DNA of 64,000 nucleotides from an uncultured Kiritimatiellota bacterium. GTDB taxonomy: Bacteria; Verrucomicrobiota; Kiritimatiellia; RFP12; UBA1067. The notes beneath the pieces are model-generated. The model saw nothing but the letters and a program-made list of their open reading frames with translations. It had not been told where the DNA came from and ran no database searches. A program made the position numbers and the translations under genes. Shown here piece after piece: positions 1 to 8,089 of the stretch (position 1 is its first letter; each line of letters opens with the position of its first letter). The DNA lies in NCBI GenBank assembly GCA_934667425.1, contig CAKULV010000007.1, forward strand, positions 1 through 64,000. The letters are read 5' to 3'.

Positions 1-104
1 ACACGCTCCCCAAGATGACTTCTAAAGGATAGATTTCAACAGGCATAGCGGCACGCGCGGTGCGTGTTTGCGATTGCCGAAACACAAAAAGAAAGGTCAA
101 TCCA

Positions 105-1052
105 ATGACAGCAAATACACAGTTCAAGACCCTCGTGCGCGAATGGCTCAAGGCCAAGAAGCCGATGGTCGCTCCGTCCACCCACGCCGCATTCACGCTT
201 ATTGCAGAGAACCATCTTGTGCCGCAGTTCGGCGGCATGAAGATCGGCGCAATAGCTGAGGCGGATGTGCAATCCTACATCCTCAAGCTCCATGAGAACG
301 GCAGACTCGACGGTAAGGGTGGGGTCGGCGTGAAGACGATACACGACATCATCCTTGTGTTTCGCCTTGCGATGGAACATGCCTACAAACTCCGCATCAT
401 CCCGCTTCTCAACTGGTCGCTCATCGAGTATCCGAAACCGAACACGCCCCATCAGGTGTCCGCGCTCTCGCAGGATCAGGAGCGCGAACTCATCCAGCGG
501 CTTTATCTTGTCATGAACCGCCGGGCTGCGGGTATCCTCCTCGCGCTCTTTACCGGGCTACGGATCGGTGAGCTTTGCGCACTCCAGATGAAGGACATTG
601 ACCTCACGTCAAAGACACTAACCATCGGCAAGACCATCCAGCGTATCTATGACGCGAAAAGCGGAAAGACCCGTCTGCACATCGGTCCTCCCAAGACCGC
701 CACCTCGGAGCGAACCATCCCGCTTCCATCGATGTTGGTCATTCCGCTCGGCAAGTTCATCACAGACAACCCCGACCATTATTTCCTAACGGGGAAGGGT
801 AAGCCTACAGAGCCGCGCACCTATCGGCAGTTCTTCGCACGATTCCTGAAGAAGCATGGTTTGGCGAAGATGCGCTTCCACGAAGTCCGACACACATTTG
901 CCGTCCGAGCGATGGAGATTCCCGAATTCGATATCAAGTCGCTTTCGGAGATCCTTGGACACAAGAATGTGTCCTTCACGCTCAATGTCTATGGCCGCGC
1001 CAACCTCCAGCAGAAGACTCGTTGCATGAACCTCTTGAACGATCTTTTGTAG
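105..1052 (+). CDS. Tyrosine recombinase / phage-type integrase
   Basis: A 315-residue site-specific recombinase that would cut and rejoin DNA through a tyrosine-phosphate intermediate. The catalytic set is visible: Arg153 in a TGLRIGEL box, His259 and Arg262 in HEVRHTF, His286 in LGHKN and the nucleophile Tyr296 in NVYGR. Residues 1-105 look like the usual helical core-binding domain. I chose the ATG at 105 because AGAAAGG lies 8 bp before it; an upstream in-frame GTG at 60 has no such site. No excisionase, relaxase or tRNA is adjacent, so it may be the edge of an element that lies mostly outside the window, or a lone recombinase. The family is clear; the role is unknown. Confidence 0.93.
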   Translation: MTANTQFKTLVREWLKAKKPMVAPSTHAAFTLIAENHLVPQFGGMKIGAIAEADVQSYILKLHENGRLDGKGGVGVKTIHDIILVFRLAMEHAYKLRIIPLLNWSLIEYPKPNTPHQVSALSQDQERELIQRLYLVMNRRAAGILLALFTGLRIGELCALQMKDIDLTSKTLTIGKTIQRIYDAKSGKTRLHIGPPKTATSERTIPLPSMLVIPLGKFITDNPDHYFLTGKGKPTEPRTYRQFFARFLKKHGLAKMRFHEVRHTFAVRAMEIPEFDIKSLSEILGHKNVSFTLNVYGRANLQQKTRCMNLLNDLL

Positions 1053-1081
1053 TGAGCAATAGGCCTAAATGAAAAACACAT

Positions 1082-1104
1082 CAAGGCAAGCCTATTTTGC
1101 CTTG
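1082..1104. terminator. Hairpin between convergent integrase and aminotransferase
   Basis: CAAGGCAA and TTGCCTTG form a perfect 8-bp stem around a 7-nt loop. The right arm overlaps the last codons of the minus-strand aminotransferase. It could serve as a bidirectional terminator for the convergent pair, but there is no long T-tract. Confidence 0.35.
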
Positions 1105-2282
1105 GCGGCAGCTGTCTCGTTCGGTAGGCTTTCGATGAAGTCGGCGAGGCGCGAGGCGGCGACCTTCAGCTTTTCCATCGATGTCGCATAGCTCATGCGC
1201 ACGAAACCCTCTCCGCATCGTCCAAAGGCAGAACCAGGCACACAGGCGACTTCATGCTCGTTGAGCAACCGCAGACAGAAATCCTCGGACGAGAGGCCAG
1301 TCCCGCGGATGTCGGCAAATACGTAGAACGCGCCCTTGGGGAGCAGCGTCTTCAGCCCCATGCGGTTCAGCGACTCCACAAGGAAGTCGCGCCGCCGGTG
1401 GTACTCGTCGCGCATCCGCGCCACGTCGCCGTCGCCGTTGTCCATCGCCTCCACGCCGGCGGCCTGGCTCAACGTGGGTGCGCTCATGATGCCGTACTGG
1501 TGGATCTTCATCATGTTGTCGATGAGCGACTTGGGGCCGCAGGCGTAGCCAAGGCGGAATCCCGTCATGGCCCAGCTCTTAGAGAAGCCGTTAAGAAGCA
1601 CAAGGTTGTCCTTCAGTTCCGGCAGGGAGGCGAAGCTTATGGGCTTGGCGCCATAGACGAGCTCCGAGTACACCTCGTCCGCCAGCAGCAGGATGTCGTG
1701 CTTCAGCACGAACTCCGCGATCGCCTTCATGTCACGGAGCGACAGCATCGCACCTGTCGGGTTGCACGGAAAGTTCAGCAGGAGAGCTTTCGTCCTGCCC
1801 GTTACCTTGGCCTCAAGCGCATCGACCGTGAGGCGGAATGCGTCCTTTGCGTTCGTCTCCGCGCATACGGGAACGCCGTGTGCCATGCGGATGGTAGGGG
1901 CGTATGAGACGAAGCACGGCTCGTGGTAGATTATCTCGTCGCCTGGTTCGGTGATCGCGCGTATCGCGAGGTCAATCGCCTCGGATACGCCGACCGTGAC
2001 GAGCGTCTCCGACTTCCAGTCGAACGTTGCGCTGAACCTGCGCTTTAGGTAGCGGCATATCGCCTGACGAAGAGCCGGGGTGCCGAGGTTGGACGTATAG
2101 TGCGTACCGCCATCCTCAAGGTTGGTAACAGCCGCCCTCGAAATGTGCCAGGGCGTGTCGAAATCAGGCTCGCCCACGCCAAGGGAGACGACGTCCTTGC
2201 GCTGTGCGACAATGTCGAAGAACTTGCGTATGCCGCTCTTGGGAAGCTCCGCGACATGCTTCGCTGTGAAGACCCGCGACAT
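1092..2282 (-). CDS. PLP-dependent class I/II aminotransferase
   Basis: A 396-residue fold-type I aminotransferase that moves an amino group between an amino acid and a 2-oxo acid using pyridoxal phosphate. Seen: the NFPCNPTGA loop, the ADEVYSE Schiff-base region, the PLP lysine K235 in GFSKSWAMTG and a late FVRMSYA segment with the carboxylate-binding Arg. The start MSRVFTAK is chosen because its ATG shares a base with the stop of the upstream RAM-domain gene (TGATG), showing translational coupling; a longer in-frame ORF runs out of frame through that gene. Substrate cannot be read from sequence. Aspartate- or alanine-type enzymes are the nearest families. Confidence 0.9.
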   Translation of the reverse strand: MSRVFTAKHVAELPKSGIRKFFDIVAQRKDVVSLGVGEPDFDTPWHISRAAVTNLEDGGTHYTSNLGTPALRQAICRYLKRRFSATFDWKSETLVTVGVSEAIDLAIRAITEPGDEIIYHEPCFVSYAPTIRMAHGVPVCAETNAKDAFRLTVDALEAKVTGRTKALLLNFPCNPTGAMLSLRDMKAIAEFVLKHDILLLADEVYSELVYGAKPISFASLPELKDNLVLLNGFSKSWAMTGFRLGYACGPKSLIDNMMKIHQYGIMSAPTLSQAAGVEAMDNGDGDVARMRDEYHRRRDFLVESLNRMGLKTLLPKGAFYVFADIRGTGLSSEDFCLRLLNEHEVACVPGSAFGRCGEGFVRMSYATSMEKLKVAASRLADFIESLPNETAAAKAK

Positions 2283-2599
2283 CAGACCACCGGCAGACGC
2301 TTGTCTTCCTCGAATGCGTATTCGCCGCTCGCCTTGTAGGTCTTGAGCATGAAGTGCGTGGCGGTTGAAAGAACGCCATCTATTGTCGACAGCTCGGACG
2401 ACACGAACTCCGCGACATCCTGAAGCGAAGATCCGCTCACGAACACAAGCAGGTCGTATGCTCCGCTCATGAGAAAACACGCATCGACCTGTGCGTACTT
2501 CGAGACCCTGCTCGCGATTTTGCCGAAGCCAGTGTTGCGCTGGGGGGTGATCTTAAGCTCGATCACAGCGCGGACGCCCTTGTTGTCTTTCTTCTTCAT
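2282..2599 (-). CDS. Stand-alone RAM (Lrp/AsnC ligand-binding) domain protein
   Basis: A 105-residue protein that matches only the C-terminal amino-acid-sensing RAM domain of Lrp/AsnC regulators (RAVIELKITP, then a V-DACFLMSGAYDLLVFV strand pair and a final STATHFMLKTY strand). No helix-turn-helix precedes it, so it cannot bind DNA like a full Lrp. Stand-alone RAM proteins are known to oligomerise and bind amino acids. It is coupled by TGATG to an aminotransferase and follows two sodium symporters, which fits a sensor of an amino acid handled by this cluster. GGAGTG lies before the ATG, and an extended -10 lies 27 bp upstream. Confidence 0.85.
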   Translation of the reverse strand: MKKKDNKGVRAVIELKITPQRNTGFGKIASRVSKYAQVDACFLMSGAYDLLVFVSGSSLQDVAEFVSSELSTIDGVLSTATHFMLKTYKASGEYAFEEDKRLPVV

Positions 2600-2626
2600 G
2601 TGTCACTCCATGTGAATGGACACGAA

Positions 2627-2635
2627 TTATAGCAC
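2627..2635 (-). promoter_or_regulatory. Extended -10 promoter for the RAM/aminotransferase pair
   Basis: TGCTATAAT read on the minus strand, giving a leader of about 20 nt with a GGAGTG ribosome site before the ATG at 2599. It gives the pair its own start inside the larger minus-strand run. Confidence 0.6.
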
Positions 2636-2689
2636 AAGCAGACGCAATAGGTGTGCGAATCGTACGCCACGCGCCCTGGGGCATGCGGA

Positions 2690-4138
2690 TCACGCTTCCT
2701 TCTGCCGGTTCAGGAAGTCCATCGTGGTGCGAACCACGACAGGAGAAAGCAGTATGAGGGCGATGAGATTCGGGAACGCCATGAGACCGTTTACCACGTC
2801 CGCAAGACTCCATATCAGCGAAAGCGAGAGGTACGGGCCGATGGCCACGATGGTGACATACAGCAGCCGATATGCCTTTACGATGCGCCTGCGGTGCATT
2901 CCTATCAGGTATTCGAGGCATTTTTCGGAGTAGAAGTCCCAGCCGAGTATGGTGGTGAACGCGAAGAACGTGAGAGCGCACATCAGGAAGAACGGCACGA
3001 ATGCCCCCGCTCCCGGAATGAAGGATAGGCCGCGAGAGAATGCCTCTATCGTCATATGGACGCCCTCGAGCTTCTGCGACGGCTCCCATGCGCCCGAAAG
3101 GACGATTGTGAGGCCGGTCATGGTGCATATGACGATGGTGTCGATGAATGTACCTGTCATAGACACGAATCCCTGCTTCGCCGGTTCGTTAGTCTTTGCC
3201 GCCGCTGCGGCTATCGGTTCCGAACCGAGTCCGGCCTCGTTCGAGAATATCCCGCGGGCGATTCCCTTTTGCATGGCGATGAATATCGTGCCGACTGCGC
3301 CACCCGTCACAGCCGCAGGGTCGAATGCGGCCTTGACTATCAGCAGTACCGCATGGGGTAGCTTCTCGATGTTCCCGATCATCACGAGAAGACACACAGC
3401 GACGTAGGATATGGCCATGAATGGGACTACAACCATCGACACCTTCGCGATACGCTTGAGTCCGCCGATTATCACAAGCCCGGCGCATATCGTCACCACG
3501 GCTCCTGCGACTATTGCCGCGACGGATATTGTGCACCCGAACACCGTCACCCCTGTTGCAGGGTCAGCTGGATTGAATCCCGGATCGAAGAAGCGCTGGA
3601 CGGCGGACGATATGCCATTCACCTGCGCCAGTGTACCGATGCCGAAAAGCCCGGTGCCGATGCCGAAGACCGCGAACAGGATGGCAAGCGGCTTCCACTT
3701 CGGCCCAAGCCCTCGTTCTATGTAGTAGAACGGGCCGCCGAGGACGCGCCCATCAGGGGCCACATGGCGGTACTTTACGGCAAGTAGCCCCTCGGCATAC
3801 TTCGTGGCCATTCCGAAGAACGCCGCCACTTCCATCCAAAAGAGCGCACCTGGTCCGCCGGTGGTGATTGCGGTCGCGACGCCCACGATGTTTCCGGTGC
3901 CGATTGTCGCGGAAAGTGCGGTGCATAACGCACCGAACGCCGACACTTCGCCATGGTGCCCGTGCCCCTTGTGGAATATGTATCGGAACGCATTGACGAT
4001 GTTCAGGACGTGCCGGAACCTGAGCATCACCGACAGCAATATGCCGGTCGCGAGGATCGCAACGATGAGGGGAACGCCCCATACGAGGCTTGCCGCTTTG
4101 TCTACGATATTTGTCAGTGATTCGAGTGTGCAGGGCAT
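2690..4138 (-). CDS. Sodium:alanine symporter family protein (AGCS)
   Basis: A 482-residue polytopic membrane protein of the alanine/glycine:cation symporter family, which imports small neutral amino acids with Na+. Family marks seen: the ALSATIGTGNIVGVATAI stretch near residue 75, GGPGALFWME, the KYAEG motif, IFSNEAGLGSEPIAAAAA near residue 300 and an FAFTTILGW segment. About ten hydrophobic segments are spread over its length, which is normal for the family. It lies 15 bp after the NSS transporter on the same strand and before the RAM and aminotransferase genes, so a shared role in amino-acid uptake and use is likely. Confidence 0.93.
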   Translation of the reverse strand: MPCTLESLTNIVDKAASLVWGVPLIVAILATGILLSVMLRFRHVLNIVNAFRYIFHKGHGHHGEVSAFGALCTALSATIGTGNIVGVATAITTGGPGALFWMEVAAFFGMATKYAEGLLAVKYRHVAPDGRVLGGPFYYIERGLGPKWKPLAILFAVFGIGTGLFGIGTLAQVNGISSAVQRFFDPGFNPADPATGVTVFGCTISVAAIVAGAVVTICAGLVIIGGLKRIAKVSMVVVPFMAISYVAVCLLVMIGNIEKLPHAVLLIVKAAFDPAAVTGGAVGTIFIAMQKGIARGIFSNEAGLGSEPIAAAAAKTNEPAKQGFVSMTGTFIDTIVICTMTGLTIVLSGAWEPSQKLEGVHMTIEAFSRGLSFIPGAGAFVPFFLMCALTFFAFTTILGWDFYSEKCLEYLIGMHRRRIVKAYRLLYVTIVAIGPYLSLSLIWSLADVVNGLMAFPNLIALILLSPVVVRTTMDFLNRQKEA

Positions 4139-4153
4139 TTCGCTTGTACCGGT

Positions 4154-5548
4154 TCAGATTTTCCATCCGCCAACGCCGAATATGCGGCAAACCTCGGAAA
4201 CGAGTATGGCCAGCACAAGAAGCGGGGCAAGAAACTTTATCATTGCTATGTAGAAGACCTTGAACCTGATCGGGCTTCCGTCGCGGCGGCACTCGGCGAG
4301 GATGCGCTTGGGCTTGAGTACCCATCCTACGAAGAGGCATATGAGGGCGGCCACGATTGGCGTGAGCACATTCATGGTGTTGTCGAAGAAGTCGAGGGCG
4401 GGCAATCCGAACGGCTTGAATGCGGCCCAGCGTCCGTAGCCGAATGCGGATATCGAGCCGATGCCGACAGTCCATGCGCAGATGATGGCGACCGAGGCGA
4501 TCCTACCAACCTTAAAGAAGTCGCACACCGAAGCGACACAGGTCTCTGTCATGGATATCGCGCTCGTCAGGGCGGCAAACAGCACAAGGGAGAAGAAGCA
4601 AAGCCCAATCCAGCCGCCGGCAACGCCAAACGACGCGAACACCTTGGGAAGCGTGACGAACATCAGGTTTGGACCAGCGTCGATTGCGGCGCTTCCGCCG
4701 TCTCCTGCCGCAAAGATCGCGACCACCGGAATTATCATGAACCCCGCGATTACGGCCACGAACGTATCTGCGGCCACAATCCTCACCGACGCCTTTGTCA
4801 CCGAGTCGCATCGCCGCATGTAGCTGCCGTAGGTGATCATGATCCCCATGGCGAGCGAGAGCGAGTAGAACATCTGCCCCATCGCGCCGAGGACTACCTT
4901 GCCGAGGTTGTCGCACGAGGAGAAGTCCGGCACCAGATAGTACCTTATCCCGGCCCCTGCGCCCGGGAGCGTGACGACGTACGCGGCGAGGCCTACGGCC
5001 ATCAGGAGAAGCAGCGGCATCATCACGAGGTTTGCCTTCTCTATGCCATTCTTGACCCCGATCAGGATGATTGCGGATGATGCAATCGTGAAGATCGCCA
5101 TGTACACGAATGGCTCCCAAGGAGCGGCGACGAATGTGTCGAAGAACGCCTTTGGCGCCCCCAGCCCACTATCTACCCCGACGACAAGTTTGACATAGGC
5201 CGCAAAGTATTTCACCACCCATCCGCCGATCACGTTGTAGTACGGCAGGATGAACAGCGGGACGATGGTGGACATCACGCCGAGGAAGTTCCACCGTGGA
5301 TGCCCGAGCGACCTGAATGCCGTGAGCTGGCTCTGCCTTGCGTACCTTCCGAGCGCGATCTCTGTGGTCAGCAGGGTGACGCCGAGCGTCAGCGAAAGCG
5401 CGAGGTATGTGGCGATGAACACGCCGCCGCCGTATTTCGCGGCCAGATACGGGAACCTCCAGAGATTTCCGAGCCCTACCGCCGAGGCCGCCGCCGCGAG
5501 GACGAATGCCAAGGATCCGGACCAGCTTGCTCTTTTTCCGTCTTTCAT
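4154..5548 (-). CDS. Neurotransmitter:sodium symporter family (NSS/SNF) transporter
   Basis: A 464-residue membrane protein of the LeuT-type NSS family, coupling Na+ entry to uptake of an amino acid or amine. The N-terminus holds the family signature: WSGSLAFVLAAAASAVGLGNLWRF in two parts (residues 9-32), with the unwound TM1 sodium and substrate site, followed by FPYLAAKYGGG. TM6 MGQMFYSLSLAMGIMITYGSY is also typical. It starts 10 bp after the TrkA-like gene and ends 15 bp before the AGCS gene, so the three are probably one transcript. The substrate is not predictable here. Confidence 0.93.
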   Translation of the reverse strand: MKDGKRASWSGSLAFVLAAAASAVGLGNLWRFPYLAAKYGGGVFIATYLALSLTLGVTLLTTEIALGRYARQSQLTAFRSLGHPRWNFLGVMSTIVPLFILPYYNVIGGWVVKYFAAYVKLVVGVDSGLGAPKAFFDTFVAAPWEPFVYMAIFTIASSAIILIGVKNGIEKANLVMMPLLLLMAVGLAAYVVTLPGAGAGIRYYLVPDFSSCDNLGKVVLGAMGQMFYSLSLAMGIMITYGSYMRRCDSVTKASVRIVAADTFVAVIAGFMIIPVVAIFAAGDGGSAAIDAGPNLMFVTLPKVFASFGVAGGWIGLCFFSLVLFAALTSAISMTETCVASVCDFFKVGRIASVAIICAWTVGIGSISAFGYGRWAAFKPFGLPALDFFDNTMNVLTPIVAALICLFVGWVLKPKRILAECRRDGSPIRFKVFYIAMIKFLAPLLVLAILVSEVCRIFGVGGWKI

Positions 5549-5558
5549 CTGCCGAATG

Positions 5559-6230
5559 TCAGCCCTTCCCGGAAATGGCGTCGATGCCTGCCGTAGTCCC
5601 GAATACGATCAGCTTGTCGTTTTCCTCGAACTTGTCGTTCGGGTTCGGAATCAGTATCTGGAGCGGCTTCTTCTCGCTTTTGGGGTCGGGACGGCGTATG
5701 CACAGCACCGTCACCCCGTTTTTCTTTCGGATATCCGCCTCCGCGAGTGTCTTGCCTACGCAGGCCTGCGGCACGTCTATTTCTGCGAGCGACAGTCCCT
5801 TGGATATTTCCAGGAGATCGTAGGCGTTGTGGTCAGTAATGTTGCGGGCGAGCCGGCGGGCGCTATCCTGGTCGGGATATACGATGTGGTCTGCTCCAAG
5901 CTTATCCAGTATCTTCCCGTGGATCTCGCTTATCGCCTTCGATATTACGGTCTGCACGCCGATTTCCTTGCAGTTTGCCGTCACGAGCATGGAAGCCTCT
6001 ATGTTGGATCCTATCGCCACGACGACCATGTCGCATTCCGCGATCCCTGCAGCCTCGAGGGCATTCGCGTTTGTCGCGTCGCACTGTACGGACCACGTGA
6101 CTTTCTTGAGCGCATTTTGCACGAGCGTGCTGTTGCGGTCTATGAGAAGCACCTCAGTGCCCGTATCCGACAGCGCCTCGGCGAGTGAAAGGCCGAATCT
6201 TCCGGCCCCTATGATACCGATTCTTTTCAT
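5559..6230 (-). CDS. TrkA/KtrA-type NAD-binding potassium transport regulator
   Basis: A 223-residue protein with an RCK_N Rossmann domain (GAGRFG at residues 8-13 and an acidic residue after the second strand, LLIDRN) and an RCK_C domain from about residue 135 (SLAEIDVPQACVGKTLAEADIRKKNGVTVL). Such proteins gate Trk/Ktr potassium channels in response to nucleotides. No TrkH or KtrB pore gene is next to it; it heads a run with two sodium symporters instead. An extended -10 with sequence TGGTAAAAT lies 31 bp upstream. The fold is sure; its membrane partner is not shown. Confidence 0.9.
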   Translation of the reverse strand: MKRIGIIGAGRFGLSLAEALSDTGTEVLLIDRNSTLVQNALKKVTWSVQCDATNANALEAAGIAECDMVVVAIGSNIEASMLVTANCKEIGVQTVISKAISEIHGKILDKLGADHIVYPDQDSARRLARNITDHNAYDLLEISKGLSLAEIDVPQACVGKTLAEADIRKKNGVTVLCIRRPDPKSEKKPLQILIPNPNDKFEENDKLIVFGTTAGIDAISGKG

Positions 6231-6261
6231 TTGACGATTGCTCTACGAACTAATAGGGTGG

Positions 6262-6270
6262 ATTTTACCA
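6262..6270 (-). promoter_or_regulatory. Extended -10 promoter for the trkA-like/symporter run
   Basis: TGGTAAAAT on the minus strand, 31 bp before the ATG at 6230. It matches the TGnTATAAT form used throughout the window with one change. Confidence 0.45.
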
Positions 6271-6316
6271 TAACCATGGGCCAAATCCAACAGGCAACAG
6301 TGGGGGCGTGGCTTGG

Positions 6317-7945
6317 TCAAAGCGAAAGTTCGTAAACGTTTGTATTTCGGATCTGGAAGCCAAGTGACCGATACATGGCATTCGCGGCGATTCTGGAAGG
6401 GCGGGATGTCAACTCCACGGAGCCGACGCCATCTTTCTTGAGTTCATGGAGCGTGTTCTCCATTATTTCCCGCCCAAGCCCATTCCCTCTTTCGCCATGG
6501 CCTACAACAACGTCCTCGATCCGGCAGTGAAGTCCGGTAGGCGTCGCGAATGACACGGCTGTGGCGCAGGCGACGATCCTGCGCCTCTTGCGGAGCGCAT
6601 ACAGCCTTATTCTCCCGCAGGAGAGTTCCCTCTCGACCTCTTTGCGGTCGAATGTCGCATTCCCGTCAAGTTCGCCCGCCAATGTACGCAAGTCGTCCGC
6701 ATCGCGGTCGGAGAGCGACATGATGCGCGCGAACCCGTCGAATGGCTTGACGGCGCCATCGTCAGCGCCTTTGGGGCGGTTAATGTTGCGCCACGCCTCT
6801 GGCGTGATCCCGTGCTGCCGCTTGAAGAGCCTGTAGCCGTGCGTTGGGCTTCCGAATCCGGCCAACTCGAAGACCGACCGGATCGAGGCATTGGTGCCGG
6901 CGAGCAGTCGCCGGACTTCGGCCAGCCGAGATTCGACAATCCGCTCACGGACGGTGTGTCCCTCGTATTGCCTGAAACGCAGGTCGAGCAGACGGCGTGA
7001 TACGTTCACGTGCCGCGCGACATCGTCAGGCGTGATGCCGTTCTTGGCTTCACGGGAGATGAACGACAACGCCCGGTCTATGAGTTTGCCGGCGGGAGAC
7101 GGGGGCTTCGTGGATTCTCGCTCTGCGATGCCGAGAATGGGGCATACGGTTTCGCGAAGGCTTGCGGAGCCATTGCGGCCGATAAGCCTGGCCAACTCTT
7201 GCGCGGCCGCTTCGCCCATTCCCTCGGCATCGGTGATTACGCTTGAAAGCGGAGGTTCGGTGTGTTCGCAGATGATTTCGTCGTTATCCACGCCGAGTAC
7301 CGAAATGTCGCCGGGAATCGCCAAGCCAGCCATCCTTGCCGCCGCGATCACGTCCGCACCGCGCCCGTCCCATGCGGCGAATACGGCGGCGGGCTTCTGC
7401 AGCCCAGAGAGGAATGCCCCAAGGTGCGCCGAATGGCCGGTCCCGGATGGCGGCGCAACGTACGTGAGGCACTGCATCCCTTCGCCTTCAAGGCGCAACC
7501 GGAACGCCTCCCCCCTGATCCGGCTCCATTCCCTGTCAAGGGTGTCCGGTACGTACGCGAACGACCGGAATGCACCGTGCGAGAGGAAATGCCCTGCGGC
7601 GGCGATGCCTATCCCGCAGTTGTCGTTGTGGACAAAGCCGATTGCATGGTCGCGGGTGGACAACGCTTCGTCGAAGTTGCCAATGCCCACGAAAGGAATT
7701 GACGATTTGCCGATAGCCTCCTGAATCGCATCCGAATACGGTACGCTGGAAATGATGCCGTCAGGCGCATCAATGGGCGAACGCGCTGCGAGCAGCTTCG
7801 CGAGTTCACGCTCATCCTGTATGATCAGGGGATTCCACCTGCGCGATGCGCCCCAAGCCTTGAATATCCCCACGAAGCGCTTTCGGTGGGAAGCGGTGGC
7901 GAGCCGTAGGCAGATGGCGACGGTTATTGTCTTTTTTTCTTTCAC
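6317..7945 (-). CDS. Sugar-sensor/AraC/GNAT three-domain regulator
   Basis: A 542-residue protein with three parts. Residues 1-280 match a periplasmic-binding-protein-like sensor of LacI/XylR type (VDNDEIICEHTEPPLSSV). Residues about 288-390 are an AraC-type double helix-turn-helix (GITPDDVARHVNVSRRLLDLRF and AGFGSPTHGYRLFKRQHGITPEAWR, each given in part). Residues about 430-542 are a GNAT acetyltransferase with the acetyl-CoA loop RGNGLGREI and the end motif NAMYRSLGF. XylR-type sensor plus AraC is known; adding an acetyltransferase is unusual. The GTG start lies 6 nt after a TATAAT box, so the mRNA is probably leaderless. It is divergent from the 8090 gene and likely controls it. Confidence 0.88.
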   Translation of the reverse strand: MKEKKTITVAICLRLATASHRKRFVGIFKAWGASRRWNPLIIQDERELAKLLAARSPIDAPDGIISSVPYSDAIQEAIGKSSIPFVGIGNFDEALSTRDHAIGFVHNDNCGIGIAAAGHFLSHGAFRSFAYVPDTLDREWSRIRGEAFRLRLEGEGMQCLTYVAPPSGTGHSAHLGAFLSGLQKPAAVFAAWDGRGADVIAAARMAGLAIPGDISVLGVDNDEIICEHTEPPLSSVITDAEGMGEAAAQELARLIGRNGSASLRETVCPILGIAERESTKPPSPAGKLIDRALSFISREAKNGITPDDVARHVNVSRRLLDLRFRQYEGHTVRERIVESRLAEVRRLLAGTNASIRSVFELAGFGSPTHGYRLFKRQHGITPEAWRNINRPKGADDGAVKPFDGFARIMSLSDRDADDLRTLAGELDGNATFDRKEVERELSCGRIRLYALRKRRRIVACATAVSFATPTGLHCRIEDVVVGHGERGNGLGREIMENTLHELKKDGVGSVELTSRPSRIAANAMYRSLGFQIRNTNVYELSL

Positions 7946-7951
7946 GCCGAC

Positions 7952-7960
7952 ATTATAGCA
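7952..7960 (-). promoter_or_regulatory. Extended -10 promoter giving a leaderless regulator mRNA
   Basis: TGCTATAAT on the minus strand; the GTG start at 7945 begins 7 nt after the last base of the box, where transcription is expected to begin. Confidence 0.6.
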
Positions 7961-7979
7961 GGAGGACGCCCCTCAGGAC

Positions 7980-8027
7980 GCCATTTCCATAAATGGCACT
8001 TCACGCTTGCTTGAAATGGCATTGCCA
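7980..8027. promoter_or_regulatory. Candidate operator for the divergent regulator
   Basis: GCCATTTCCATAAATGGC (7980-7997) is an inverted repeat with 7-bp arms, and its half-site AAATGGC recurs at 8014-8020, which itself runs into the small palindrome TGGCATTGCCA (8017-8027). The sites lie between the regulator promoter and the 8090 gene, as expected for a LacI/AraC-type autoregulator. A TGGTATACT box overlaps just downstream (8053-8061). Confidence 0.45.
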
Positions 8028-8089
8028 AAGTTGGTTCGACGGAGCCGTGTATGGTATACTCCAACGCAAATACGGATAGGAGCATCGTC

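Noticed and set aside
1..1091. An integration site (att) beside the integrase
   Set aside because: I saw no tRNA gene and no convincing direct repeat within the first 1.1 kb; the other end of any element would lie outside the window.
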